From UBA10646 sp003456175 (GTDB taxonomy: Bacteria > Bacteroidota > Bacteroidia > Chitinophagales > Chitinophagaceae): a stretch of 64,000 nt of DNA. The stretch is from the NCBI GenBank assembly GCA_031976225.1, contig DALYLQ010000004.1, positions 1-64,000 on the forward strand. The letters are read 5' to 3'. Of this stretch, positions 1-8,310 are shown in pieces (position 1 is the stretch's first letter; every line of letters starts with the position of its first letter). A program made the position numbers and the translations under genes. The notes beneath the pieces were generated by a model. It had not been told where the DNA came from and did not search any database. It saw only the letters and a list, made by a program, of their open reading frames with translations.

Positions 1-1070
1 CCGGCTTTTCTAAAATGGGCGGTATTGAAAAAGTAAATAAAGCCATTCTAAAATCGTTATATCCCGCAAGTGGTAGTGGTTGGGAGGCATGGAGCGTGTA
101 CGATAGTTTTATTGATGCTAGGTATTTTCCTCGTTATGCTATACGGGGCTTCTCTGCTAGTCGTGTTAAGTTTTTATGGCACTTTGTTCAAGCCAATCAT
201 TGGAAGCATATTTTGGTAGGACACATCAATTTAGCAGCAGCCATTTGGCTGATTAACTTACGTAAAAGTGATACGCGTATTACGTTAATGGCACATGGTA
301 TTGAAGTATGGTCGAAGCAGAAAGGATTTAAAAAATGGCTACTGCAACGAGCCGATAAAATTATTGCGGTAAGTAATTATACGAAGTCGCAACTTGTTAC
401 AGTGAATGGTGTGGCGCCAGAAAAAATTGAAGTGCTTCATAATTGTTTAGATCCATTTTTTCACACCTATTACAGTAGCACTAGTACAAAGCCCAAATAT
501 TTACTCAAGCGTTACCATATACAGCCCAATGAGAAAATTATACTCACCTTAGCTCGGTTAAGTTATGGTGAAAAGTATAAGGGGTACGATCAGGTAGTGC
601 GAGCCTTAGCATTGTTAAAAGCAGAACAGCCAGCACTCAAGTTTAAATACTTGCTTTGCGGCAAGTACGATGAGAAAGAGTATGCAAGAATATTTGCCTT
701 GGCAGCATCATTAAAAGTAGAAGCATACATAGATATTCCTGGTTTTATAGCAGATGATGAGGTACAAGATCATTATCGAATGGCCGATGTATTTATTATG
801 CCTTCTCAGAAGGAAGGTTTTGGTATTGTTTTCATAGAAGCAGCTGCGCTTGGAACACCAGTTATTGCTGGTAACAGCGATGGTAGTGTAGAAGCTTTAA
901 GAGGAGGTGAACTAGGGCAACTAGTAGATACACAATCTATAGAAGCTATTAAAGAGGCTATACACGATACATTACATCTTGAACGGGGTGTACTGCGTCA
1001 GCAAAATCTAGTTAATAGCTATTTTAAGTACGATATATATCAAGAAAACTTTTTGCGTAGTATAGAATAA
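1..1070 (+). CDS. GT4-family glycosyltransferase, 5'-truncated by window edge
   Basis: GT-B fold glycosyltransferase that would add an activated sugar to a surface-glycan precursor at the cytoplasmic side of the inner membrane. The frame is open to the left edge (G-F-S-K is encoded before the first ATG at 15). Relatives carry the GGIEKVN loop some 15-20 residues inside the protein, so the true start lies outside the window. Counting from ATG 15, the acceptor domain runs to about residue 165. The donor domain has 'ILTLARLS' (about 175) and the GT4 signature EGFGIVFIEAAALGTPVIA (about 267-285), whose E-x7-E pair contacts the nucleotide sugar. The acceptor cannot be named. It is the first gene of a same-strand polysaccharide locus; a wbpD-type gene follows. 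Confidence 0.85.
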   Translation, partial: GFSKMGGIEKVNKAILKSLYPASGSGWEAWSVYDSFIDARYFPRYAIRGFSASRVKFLWHFVQANHWKHILVGHINLAAAIWLINLRKSDTRITLMAHGIEVWSKQKGFKKWLLQRADKIIAVSNYTKSQLVTVNGVAPEKIEVLHNCLDPFFHTYYSSTSTKPKYLLKRYHIQPNEKIILTLARLSYGEKYKGYDQVVRALALLKAEQPALKFKYLLCGKYDEKEYARIFALAASLKVEAYIDIPGFIADDEVQDHYRMADVFIMPSQKEGFGIVFIEAAALGTPVIAGNSDGSVEALRGGELGQLVDTQSIEAIKEAIHDTLHLERGVLRQQNLVNSYFKYDIYQENFLRSIE

Positions 1071-1106
1071 TATTATGGTACTTATTTATCATTGAAAAAA
1101 ATCCAA

Positions 1107-1682
1107 ATGAACAATATATTTATACACGAATCTGCATATATTGATGAAAACGTTCAAATAGGATTTAATACCAGGGTATGGCATTTTTCTCATTTAATGA
1201 GTGGCTGTATTATTGGAAATAATTGTAACTTAGGACAAAACGTTGTTGTATCTCCCGGGGTTATTTTGGGTAATAATGTAAAAGTTCAAAACAACGTAAG
1301 TATATACACAGGTGTTATTTGTGAAGATGATGTTTTTCTGGGCCCGTCTATTGTTTTTACGAACGTAATCAACCCACGAAGTGCGGTAGTTAGAAAGAAT
1401 GAGTATAAGCAAACTATTGTTAGAAAGGGTGCTTCTATTGGGGCAAATGCAACAATTGTATGTGGAAATGAAATTGGGGAGTATGCTTTAATTGGCGCTG
1501 GTGCTGTTATAACAAAACCTGTGAAAGCCTTTGCATTAGTGGTTGGCAATCCAGGCAAACAGATTGGATGGATTAGCGAATATGGGCATCGATTGCATTT
1601 TAATAACGATGGCGAGGCGATTTGCCCAGAGACGAAAGTGAAATACCAATTGATTGGAGATACTGTTGTTAAGTGTGAATAA
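1107..1682 (+). CDS. wbpD: WbpD-type UDP-3-amino-GlcNAcA N-acetyltransferase
   Basis: Left-handed beta-helix acyltransferase, 191 aa. The family acetylates the 3-amino group of UDP-2-acetamido-3-amino-2,3-dideoxyglucuronate with acetyl-CoA. Hexapeptide repeats run nearly throughout, from about residue 10 ('YIDENVQIG') to about 145, ending in the trimer-type C-terminus GNPGKQIGWISEYGHRL. Length and the 'NPRSAVVRKNEY' loop match WbpD/WlbB rather than generic LacA-type enzymes. A TTG start at 1092 is possible, but ATG 1107 gives the usual MN-x-FIH beginning; neither has a clear ribosome binding site. The next gene is the WlbA/WbpB dehydrogenase, the preceding enzyme but one in the same pathway. 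The intervening aminotransferase (WbpE) is not in the window. Confidence 0.85.
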   Translation: MNNIFIHESAYIDENVQIGFNTRVWHFSHLMSGCIIGNNCNLGQNVVVSPGVILGNNVKVQNNVSIYTGVICEDDVFLGPSIVFTNVINPRSAVVRKNEYKQTIVRKGASIGANATIVCGNEIGEYALIGAGAVITKPVKAFALVVGNPGKQIGWISEYGHRLHFNNDGEAICPETKVKYQLIGDTVVKCE

Positions 1683-1825
1683 CGGAATGGTGGATATTAG
1701 GCCTTGATCTGCTTTAATTAAGTTAAAAACATCATTCAATTACTTAAATGATAAATTGATTTTTGATTTAACACACTTTCTACAACCTGCTAGTTTTTTG
1801 ATTGGTTTTGACTTAATACGACTTT

Positions 1826-2722
1826 ATGAAAAGATTCGGTTTAATTGGGGCGGCTGGTTTTATTGCTCCCCGGCATATGCGAGCTATAAAAGACACTGGT
1901 AATGAACTTGTAGCTGCAGTTGACAAGTTCGACAGTGTAGGTATCATTGACAGTTTTTTTCCGGAGGCAGATTTTTTTACTGAATTTGAGCGATTTGATC
2001 GGCATGTAGATAAACTGAGAAGAATTGGCCATCCAATAGATTTTATTTCTATCTGCTCTCCTAATTATTTGCATGATGCTCACATTAGATTCGGGCTTCG
2101 CAGTAATTGTGATGTCATTTGTGAAAAGCCATTAGTACTAAATCCATGGAATGTAGACGCATTGGCAGAAATTGAAAAAGAAAGTGGCAAAAAAGTATAT
2201 AATATTTTTCAATTGCGCTTGCATCCGGCAATTCAGGGCTTAAGAGAAAGGGTACTCAATGGCCCAACAGATACCAAGTATGATGTTGAACTAACCTATA
2301 TTACCAGCAGAGGTAATTGGTATTTTAATAGTTGGAAGGGAGATATGTCGAAGTCTGGTGGTATAGCAACCAACATAGGGGTACATTTTTTTGATATGCT
2401 GGCCTGGATATTTGGGGATATAGAAACAAATAAAGTAAATCAACATGCAGCAGATGTGGCATCGGGATATTTAGAATTTAAGCAAGCCAGGGTTAAATGG
2501 TTCCTTAGTATTAATGCCAATCACTTACCAGAAGCTGAAAAAAAAGCCGGTAAAAGAACATTCAGAAAAATGACTATCAATGGAGAGTCGTTTGAATTTA
2601 GTGATGGTTTTACAGAACTGCATACCGATAGCTATCGTCAAATATTGGCCGGTAATGGCTTTGCATTAACGACTGCTAAAACTGCGATTGAAATTGTGCA
2701 TGAAATCAGGATGGCCAAATAA
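1826..2722 (+). CDS. wlbA: UDP-GlcNAcA 3-dehydrogenase (WlbA/WbpB, Gfo/Idh/MocA family)
   Basis: 298-aa NAD-dependent oxidoreductase that oxidises C3 of UDP-N-acetylglucosaminuronic acid, giving the 3-keto substrate for WbpE-type transamination. The N-terminal Rossmann fold has the variant motif GLIGAAGFIAPRHMRAI (residues about 5-21) that marks the WlbA branch. 'SICSPNYLHDAHI' and the signature CEKPLV (about 100) follow; the C-terminal sheet domain has 'TYITSRGNWYFNSWKGD' and 'GGIATNIGVHFFDML', with the catalytic-region His. Similarity to Bordetella/Chromobacterium WlbA is strong along the whole length. It is preceded by 143 bp of AT-rich DNA without a gene and followed by the flippase after 26 bp. 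Confidence 0.9.
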   Translation: MKRFGLIGAAGFIAPRHMRAIKDTGNELVAAVDKFDSVGIIDSFFPEADFFTEFERFDRHVDKLRRIGHPIDFISICSPNYLHDAHIRFGLRSNCDVICEKPLVLNPWNVDALAEIEKESGKKVYNIFQLRLHPAIQGLRERVLNGPTDTKYDVELTYITSRGNWYFNSWKGDMSKSGGIATNIGVHFFDMLAWIFGDIETNKVNQHAADVASGYLEFKQARVKWFLSINANHLPEAEKKAGKRTFRKMTINGESFEFSDGFTELHTDSYRQILAGNGFALTTAKTAIEIVHEIRMAK

Positions 2723-2748
2723 TAGTGTAACATAAGATAGGGTATACC

Positions 2749-4029
2749 TTGAAGAGACACCTGCAAAATCCATCGGCTTTTACTAAAAACATTATCAGTG
2801 TTTTCACTGCTAATTCTATTGTACAATTTTTTCCTTTACTAACAGCACCTGTGCTTACCAGAATATATGACCCGTCTGATTATGGCTTGTTGGGTATAAT
2901 TTTAAGCATAACCGGAATTTTAAGTGTATTGGTTACCGGTGGTTATGCTAACGCTATCATTACTGCCGAAACAGAAGAAGAAGCTTTGGGGGTTTTGGCA
3001 CTGTGTTTAAAAATTATGCTTTGGGTTACTTTAGGTAGCCTCATCTTAGTGGTATTGCTAGCCTCCTTTATTGGAAATGCCTTTCACATAGAAAACGCCA
3101 AAGCATTTATTTACATCATACCATTGTTTGTTTTTTTGGGTGGTTTGTCAACCATTTTTGGATCTATGGCTAATAGATACAAATTATTCAAAGAATTATC
3201 TGTTAATAGAATAATCGGTGTTATCATTAATGCAACAGTAGCCATCAGTATAGGATTGTATTTTGAAAGTGTGATTGGTTTATTCATCAGTTACCTCTGT
3301 GGACAATTGGTAAATAGCTTGTTGCTGTTGTGGCGAATGCAACAAAAAGTAAAACTCCCTAGCCTTCAAAACCTGCTTAGATCGGCTACGGCTACTGTTG
3401 GAAAAAAATTTATTAATTTCCCGACCTATACTTTGCCTGCAGATTTTATTAATTTTTTAAGCAATCAGATTCCTATTCTTGTTATTGGTTCATTTGCTAC
3501 TCAACCACAAGCAGCTATTGGACATTACAATATGAGTAACAGGATGTTGGGTTTGCCTTCTTCCTTGATTTCAAATGCTATAGGCGAAGTATTTAAGCAA
3601 AGAGCAGCTGAAGATTACCATACTAGAGGCACCTGTCGCCCAATTTTTTTAAAAACATTTAAAGCTTTACTGTTATCTGCCATTTTGCCATTTTTAGTAT
3701 TAGTAATTTGGGGTGGTGATTTGTTTGCTTTTGCTTTTGGTGAAAAATGGAGAGTTGCAGGCTTTTATTCTCAATTGTTGAGTTTGATGTTCTTTTTTAG
3801 ATTTATTGTTAGCCCCTTGACCTATGTCTTTTATATCGCAAATAAACAAAAAATAGATTTTTGGCTACACTTATTGTTTATTTTGGTAGGCTTTGGCTCA
3901 CTTTTCGTGGGGTTACATTTATTCGAAAGCATTACAGTCAGTTTAGTTGTTTTTTCTATTTCATATTCAGTCATTTACTTCATCTATTTTATTTTTTCAT
4001 TCAAATTTTGTGTTAAGAATGAAACTTAG
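2749..4029 (+). CDS. wzx: Wzx-type O-unit flippase
   Basis: Integral membrane protein of the MOP/PST superfamily, 426 aa, expected to flip undecaprenyl-linked oligosaccharide across the inner membrane. About 12 hydrophobic segments are visible. The N-terminus 'NSIVQFFPLLTAPVLTRIY' followed by DPSDYGLLG is the conserved first helix and loop of PST transporters. Translation appears to start at TTG 2749, because no in-frame ATG precedes the first helix. The 3' end overlaps the following acyltransferase start by 11 bp, so the two are probably translationally coupled. The substrate cannot be read from sequence; the neighbouring pathway suggests a unit with a diamino-uronic acid. Confidence 0.85.
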   Translation: MKRHLQNPSAFTKNIISVFTANSIVQFFPLLTAPVLTRIYDPSDYGLLGIILSITGILSVLVTGGYANAIITAETEEEALGVLALCLKIMLWVTLGSLILVVLLASFIGNAFHIENAKAFIYIIPLFVFLGGLSTIFGSMANRYKLFKELSVNRIIGVIINATVAISIGLYFESVIGLFISYLCGQLVNSLLLLWRMQQKVKLPSLQNLLRSATATVGKKFINFPTYTLPADFINFLSNQIPILVIGSFATQPQAAIGHYNMSNRMLGLPSSLISNAIGEVFKQRAAEDYHTRGTCRPIFLKTFKALLLSAILPFLVLVIWGGDLFAFAFGEKWRVAGFYSQLLSLMFFFRFIVSPLTYVFYIANKQKIDFWLHLLFILVGFGSLFVGLHLFESITVSLVVFSISYSVIYFIYFIFSFKFCVKNET

Positions 4030-4669
4030 CAGATGGCTTAGGTATTTTTTTCTTGTGGCACCTAATTTTATTTTAAAAAGAGTATTACCAAAGATTAGCC
4101 ATTTTAGGTTTTTCAATGAAACAGCGAATACGCAAACGCCTATCACTTTTGATATTTGGTATCATCAATTTGTAGAAGGGAAAAATACAGCTGCATATTG
4201 GCCCATTCATCCCACTAGCACTGTATCAAACCCTAAAAATATATACTGTGGAATTGAAACTTGTCCTGGTTACAGCCCGGGTAATTATATACAGGCGATA
4301 GGTAAAATCTATATTGGTGACTACACACAAATAGCGCCAAATGTGGGTATCATTTCTGCCAATCATGATTTGTATGATAATTCAAAGCATATTATTAAGG
4401 ATGTTTATATTGGAAAATATTGCTGGTTGGGAATGGGATGTATTATTTTGCCAGGTGTTGTACTAGGAGATTATACGATTGTAGCAGCTGGTGCTGTTGT
4501 TACAAAATCTTTTGAGGAGGGTTATTGTATTATTGGAGGAAATCCAGCAAAAAAAATCAAAACTTTAGAAAAAGAGCGGTGCATCTTTCACCGTTCATCT
4601 TTTGAATATAATGGCTATATACCACATATTCAATTTGATGCGTATAGAAAAAAATATTTAGAAGTTTAA
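4019..4669 (+). CDS. Hexapeptide-repeat acyltransferase (LbH family)
   Basis: 216-aa acyltransferase of the left-handed beta-helix type, probably O- or N-acetylating a sugar of the repeat unit. Repeats begin near 'PKNIYCGIETCPGYSPGNYI' and continue through 'IYIGDYTQIAPNVGIISANH' (the catalytic-type His lies in SANHD) and 'CIILPGVVLGDYTIVAAGAVV', ending in 'GGNPAKKIK'. The N-terminal 40 residues are basic and hydrophobic, so it may associate with the membrane. ATG 4019 is chosen; an upstream ATG at 3947 would overlap wzx by 83 bp and add a segment that looks like out-of-frame flippase sequence. It overlaps the next gene by one base (TAATG). The acceptor sugar is unknown. Confidence 0.75.
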   Translation: MKLSRWLRYFFLVAPNFILKRVLPKISHFRFFNETANTQTPITFDIWYHQFVEGKNTAAYWPIHPTSTVSNPKNIYCGIETCPGYSPGNYIQAIGKIYIGDYTQIAPNVGIISANHDLYDNSKHIIKDVYIGKYCWLGMGCIILPGVVLGDYTIVAAGAVVTKSFEEGYCIIGGNPAKKIKTLEKERCIFHRSSFEYNGYIPHIQFDAYRKKYLEV

Positions 4670-5286
4670 TGGTTGTAATTATTGATTATAAGGCAGGCAA
4701 TGTGGGGTCTATACAAAATATGCTTAAGCGTATTGGTATAAACTCAACTATTACATCTGATATACAAGCCATTGAAAATGCCAGTAAGCTGATTTTACCG
4801 GGTGTGGGTCATTTTGATTATGGCATGCATCAGTTGCATGCTTCTGGTTTAGTACCGTTGCTGACTCAAAAAGTGCTACAACAACATACTCCCATCTTAG
4901 GTATCTGCTTGGGGGTACAATTATTTACGGAAGGTAGTGAGGAAGGTGTAGAAAAAGGTTTGGGGTGGATTAAGGGAAGAACAGTTGCATTTGATAGAAG
5001 TCAATTACTACCCAAGCAAAAAGTACCACATATGGGTTGGGCTACTGTTGCCGATTACCAACACTCGAAATTGTTTGAGGGTATGCCTGCTGACCCTCGA
5101 TTTTATTTTGTACACTCTTATCATTTACAATTAGAACAAGCTGCTGATTGCTTGGTTAAAGCCCATTATGGCTATGACTTTGCGGCAGGTATTGAGCATG
5201 GTAATATTTTAGGCGTTCAATTCCATCCCGAAAAAAGTCACAAATTTGGCATGAAGCTACTTCATAATTTCATAAACAATTATTGA
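4669..5286 (+). CDS. hisH: HisH-like glutamine amidotransferase of sugar amidination
   Basis: Class I glutaminase, 205 aa, that would release ammonia from glutamine and pass it through the HisF-like partner. The nucleophile elbow is GICLGVQLF with Cys80; the His/Glu part of the triad is in 'FHPEKS' (about 186-191); the oxyanion strand 'LPGVGHFD' lies at 43-50. Although HisH in family, it sits in a polysaccharide locus directly before HisF-like and WbpG genes, as in Pseudomonas aeruginosa O5 B-band. There this trio makes acetamidino sugars, so a role in histidine synthesis is unlikely. It starts on ATG in TAATG with the previous gene and shares one base (TGATG) with the next. Confidence 0.85.
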   Translation: MVVIIDYKAGNVGSIQNMLKRIGINSTITSDIQAIENASKLILPGVGHFDYGMHQLHASGLVPLLTQKVLQQHTPILGICLGVQLFTEGSEEGVEKGLGWIKGRTVAFDRSQLLPKQKVPHMGWATVADYQHSKLFEGMPADPRFYFVHSYHLQLEQAADCLVKAHYGYDFAAGIEHGNILGVQFHPEKSHKFGMKLLHNFINNY

Positions 5287-6050
5287 TGCGGTATAGAGTA
5301 ATACCAACATTATTATTGCACAAAGGAGGATTGGTAAAATCTGTACAATTCAAAAGCTATAAGTATGTAGGCGACCCTATCAATGCCGTAAAGATTTTTA
5401 ATGAAAAAGAAGTTGATGAGTTGGTACTGCTTGATATAGATGCCACCCGAGAGAATAGACCACCAAAATTTTATGATATTATTGATATTCTAAGTGAGGC
5501 ATTTATGCCGGTTGCTTATGGTGGCGGTATTACAACCCTAGAACAAATTAAGTTGCTCTTATACAATGGGGTAGAAAAAGTGATTATAGGAACTGCGGCG
5601 TCTGTTCATCCAAGTTTGTTGACAAACGCTGCTGCACAATTTGGTAGTCAAAGTATTATTGTATCTGTTGATGTGAAGAAAGACTGGCTGGGTAGGTATG
5701 GTGTGTATGTTAATAATGGTAGTAAAAAAGTATCGAGTGATGTTTTGGGCTATGCCCAACAAATGGTAGCAGCAGGGGCAGGGGAATTATTGTTACATTT
5801 TATTGATAGAGAAGGAACATATAAAGGATACGATATCCCATTGGTAAAGCAGATTTCACATGCAATTGATGTACCTGTTATTGCCTGTGGTGGAGCTGCC
5901 GATGTCACTGATTTTTCAAAAGCAATTAATGCGGGGGCATCTGCCGTAGCAGCAGGTAGTATGTTCGTGTTTCAACGACCACATCAAGCAGTATTGATTA
6001 GTTATCCAGTGTTTAAAGAACTAGAAACGCATTTATTAAATAGGGTATGA
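5286..6050 (+). CDS. hisF: HisF-like cyclase subunit of sugar amidination
   Basis: (beta/alpha)8 barrel, 254 aa, of the HisF family. It probably acts as the ammonia channel between the HisH-like glutaminase and WbpG. The barrel motifs are present: 'LVLLDIDATRE' (strand 2), 'VAYGGGITTLEQ' (strand 3), 'KVIIGTAA', 'VSVDVKK', 'IACGGAADVTDF' and a phosphate-binding 'AGSMF'. True histidine-pathway HisF starts RIIPCLDV, with catalytic Asp11 at the end of strand 1. Here the segment reads VIPTLLLHKGGLV, so that Asp is absent, while the strand-5 Asp in SVDVK remains. That pattern is typical of the polysaccharide-cluster paralogue. The start is ATG 5286 (TGATG overlap); it ends in an ATGA overlap with wbpG. 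Confidence 0.85.
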   Translation: MRYRVIPTLLLHKGGLVKSVQFKSYKYVGDPINAVKIFNEKEVDELVLLDIDATRENRPPKFYDIIDILSEAFMPVAYGGGITTLEQIKLLLYNGVEKVIIGTAASVHPSLLTNAAAQFGSQSIIVSVDVKKDWLGRYGVYVNNGSKKVSSDVLGYAQQMVAAGAGELLLHFIDREGTYKGYDIPLVKQISHAIDVPVIACGGAADVTDFSKAINAGASAVAAGSMFVFQRPHQAVLISYPVFKELETHLLNRV

Positions 6051-7234
6051 CATACAAATCATTTTATAACGAGGAAGCATTAAAAATAGATTTTAAGGTA
6101 AATGGTGAAAGACCGTATCAGCAATGTTCCATCAGTGTAATGGATACAATCGCCGATCCTGATATTACTTTTGATGCAAAAGGTATTTCTAATTATTATT
6201 ATCAATACCAAGAATTGGCAAAAGGTGTTATCCATGGGGAGGCTGGTCAAGAAAAATTGCAGGGAATGGTTGCGCAGATAAAAGCTGCGTCGAAAGGAAA
6301 TAAATATGATTGCTTGCTTGGATTGAGTGGGGGTGCCGACAGTACTTATATGGCTTATTTAGCTAAGAACCTTGGATTAAATCCTTTGGTTGTTCATTTT
6401 GATTATGGATGGAATCTAGAAACAGCAGTACAAAATATTGAAAGGGTGGTAAAGAAACTTGACTTTGATCTCTATACTTATGTAATGAATTGGGAAGAGT
6501 TTAGAGATCTTTTGCGATCATACATTAAGGCTTCTGTTTTAGACCTCGATGTGCCAGCTGATCATCTTATTTTTGCTGCATTAGCAAAAGTGGCTAAACA
6601 ACATAATATTAAATACCTGTTAAAAGGGTATAACATAGTCACAGAAGCAATTCTCCCGCCATCTTGGAATTATAATCGAAAGTTTGACTTGCGTAATCTC
6701 AAAGCCATTCATAAGCAATTTGGCGAAAAGCCATTAAACACAATCCCAAAATTGGGTATGTGGCAAAGGTTGTATTATACACATATCAATGGTTTAAAAG
6801 ATGTTGCGCCTCTCAATTATGTTGATTATAACAAAAAGCAGGTAAAAGAATTCTTAAGTAAAGAGCTAGGATGGGTTGATTATGGAGGAAAGCACTGTGA
6901 AAATATATTCACCCGGTTTTACCAAGGCTACATATTACCACGAAAATTTAATATCGATAAACGAAAGGCACATTTGTCAACTCTGATATTTTCAAGTCAG
7001 ATTACAAAAGAAGAAGCTCTTTCTGAGATTTCTAACCCTCCTTACGATCTCGATATTATCGAAATGGATAAAGAGTATATAGCAAAAAAATTAGGGTTTA
7101 CCGCTACAGAATTTGAGCAGATGCTGTCGCAGCCTAATAGAGATCACAAAGAATTTGGTGATGAAGTAATGATGGAACAAAGAGTGGTCCGTATATTAAA
7201 AACCTTTAAACCTATTAAGCGACTTATTAGATGA
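6047..7234 (+). CDS. wbpG: WbpG-type N-acetyl sugar amidotransferase
   Basis: 395-aa ATP-pyrophosphatase-fold enzyme. WbpG-family proteins, with HisH/HisF-like partners, use ATP and ammonia to turn an acetamido group of a nucleotide-linked 2,3-diacetamido uronic acid into an acetamidino group. The PP-loop is GLSGGADSTYMAYLA (SGGADS at residues 94-99), preceded by the usual 90-residue N-terminal domain and followed by 'VVHFDYGWN'. A C-terminal region of about 200 residues with 'YGGKHCENIFTRFYQGYILP' is typical of the family. The gene overlaps both neighbours by ATGA, so hisF-like, wbpG and the 2-epimerase form one coupled unit. The amidino product is inferred from family and context. Confidence 0.85.
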   Translation: MTYKSFYNEEALKIDFKVNGERPYQQCSISVMDTIADPDITFDAKGISNYYYQYQELAKGVIHGEAGQEKLQGMVAQIKAASKGNKYDCLLGLSGGADSTYMAYLAKNLGLNPLVVHFDYGWNLETAVQNIERVVKKLDFDLYTYVMNWEEFRDLLRSYIKASVLDLDVPADHLIFAALAKVAKQHNIKYLLKGYNIVTEAILPPSWNYNRKFDLRNLKAIHKQFGEKPLNTIPKLGMWQRLYYTHINGLKDVAPLNYVDYNKKQVKEFLSKELGWVDYGGKHCENIFTRFYQGYILPRKFNIDKRKAHLSTLIFSSQITKEEALSEISNPPYDLDIIEMDKEYIAKKLGFTATEFEQMLSQPNRDHKEFGDEVMMEQRVVRILKTFKPIKRLIR

Positions 7235-8307
7235 ATAAACCTCGAATTGTTATAGTAATTGGTGCAAGACCACAGTTTATCAAGCATGCTGCTTTTGAGT
7301 TGAAAGCAAAGGATATTTTCGATTTAATTACTATACATACCGGCCAACATTATGATTCAAACATGAGTGATGTGTTTTTTACTCAGATGAATATAGCTAA
7401 GCCTAATTATATGCTTGAAATTGGAGGAGGTACTCATGGTAACCAGACGGGCAGAATGATGATAGCAATAGAGGAAATTATCCAGAAAGAAATTCCTGAT
7501 TTCGTTTTGGTCTATGGTGACACAAATAGTACTCTCGCTGGCGCACTTGTTGCAGCTAAATTGAACATACCTGTAATTCATGTTGAAGCTGGACTAAGGA
7601 GCTTTAACAGAACTATGCCTGAAGAAGTGAATCGGATTGTTACTGATCATATTTCTTCCATGCTTTTTTGTTCTAGTGATGAAGGAAAGTATCAATTGCA
7701 GCTTGAAGGAATTACGGAGAATGTTTTTGTTACAGGGGATATCATGTTAGACGCATTTGATTCTTATTATATTTTTGCTCAAAACAATATTAATATCCAA
7801 TCATTATTGCCTGAGCATATTATCGGCAAATATCATTTGCTTACAATTCACCGACCTGCAAATACAGATAATAAAAAAGCTTTGCAGAATATTTTATCTG
7901 CTTTGTCAATAATTGATGATCCTATTGTTTGGCCTATACATCCAAGAAATCGAAGGATACTAGAATCACTTGTCATTCCAAATAATGTTTATTTATTTCC
8001 ACCATTCTCGTATTTCGAAATGCTGGCAGTTCTGAACGGATGTAAAAAGGTTATAACTGACTCAGGGGGGCTTCAAAAAGAAGCTTACTGGGCAAAAAGA
8101 CCCTGTATTACTATACGGCCTGAGACAGAATGGATTGAAACACTTGAGAATAAATGGAATATATTAACTGATGTATCCGCAGTTTCTATAAAAGCAGCTA
8201 TTGAAACTACTGTACAAACTAATACATGGAAACCTCTATATGGAGATGGAAATACCACAAGTTATATTTCAGAAGCAATAATTAATGAATTTAAAAAAAT
8301 GCCTTAG
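7231..8307 (+). CDS. wbpI: UDP-N-acetylglucosamine 2-epimerase family (WbpI-like)
   Basis: 358-aa non-hydrolysing nucleotide-sugar 2-epimerase with a GT-B-like fold. Motifs in order: 'VIGARPQFIKHA' (N-terminus), 'HTGQHYDSNMSDVFF', 'VYGDTNSTLAGALVA', 'HVEAGLRSFNRTMPEEVNR', 'LLTIHRPANT' and 'TDSGGLQKEAYW', which holds the conserved C-terminal Glu. Next to wbpD, wlbA and wbpG the likely reaction is C2 epimerisation of UDP-2,3-diacetamido-2,3-dideoxyglucuronate to the mannuronate form, as WbpI does. WecB-type conversion of UDP-GlcNAc to UDP-ManNAc cannot be excluded from sequence alone. It starts in an ATGA overlap with wbpG and ends 3 bp before the next gene. Confidence 0.85.
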   Translation: MNKPRIVIVIGARPQFIKHAAFELKAKDIFDLITIHTGQHYDSNMSDVFFTQMNIAKPNYMLEIGGGTHGNQTGRMMIAIEEIIQKEIPDFVLVYGDTNSTLAGALVAAKLNIPVIHVEAGLRSFNRTMPEEVNRIVTDHISSMLFCSSDEGKYQLQLEGITENVFVTGDIMLDAFDSYYIFAQNNINIQSLLPEHIIGKYHLLTIHRPANTDNKKALQNILSALSIIDDPIVWPIHPRNRRILESLVIPNNVYLFPPFSYFEMLAVLNGCKKVITDSGGLQKEAYWAKRPCITIRPETEWIETLENKWNILTDVSAVSIKAAIETTVQTNTWKPLYGDGNTTSYISEAIINEFKKMP

Positions 8308-8310
8308 CTC

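Noticed and set aside
4669..6050. HisH and HisF as histidine-biosynthesis genes
   Set aside because: Context (wbpG, wlbA, wbpI), one-base and four-base overlaps, and loss of the HisF Asp11 motif fit the sugar-amidination role instead.
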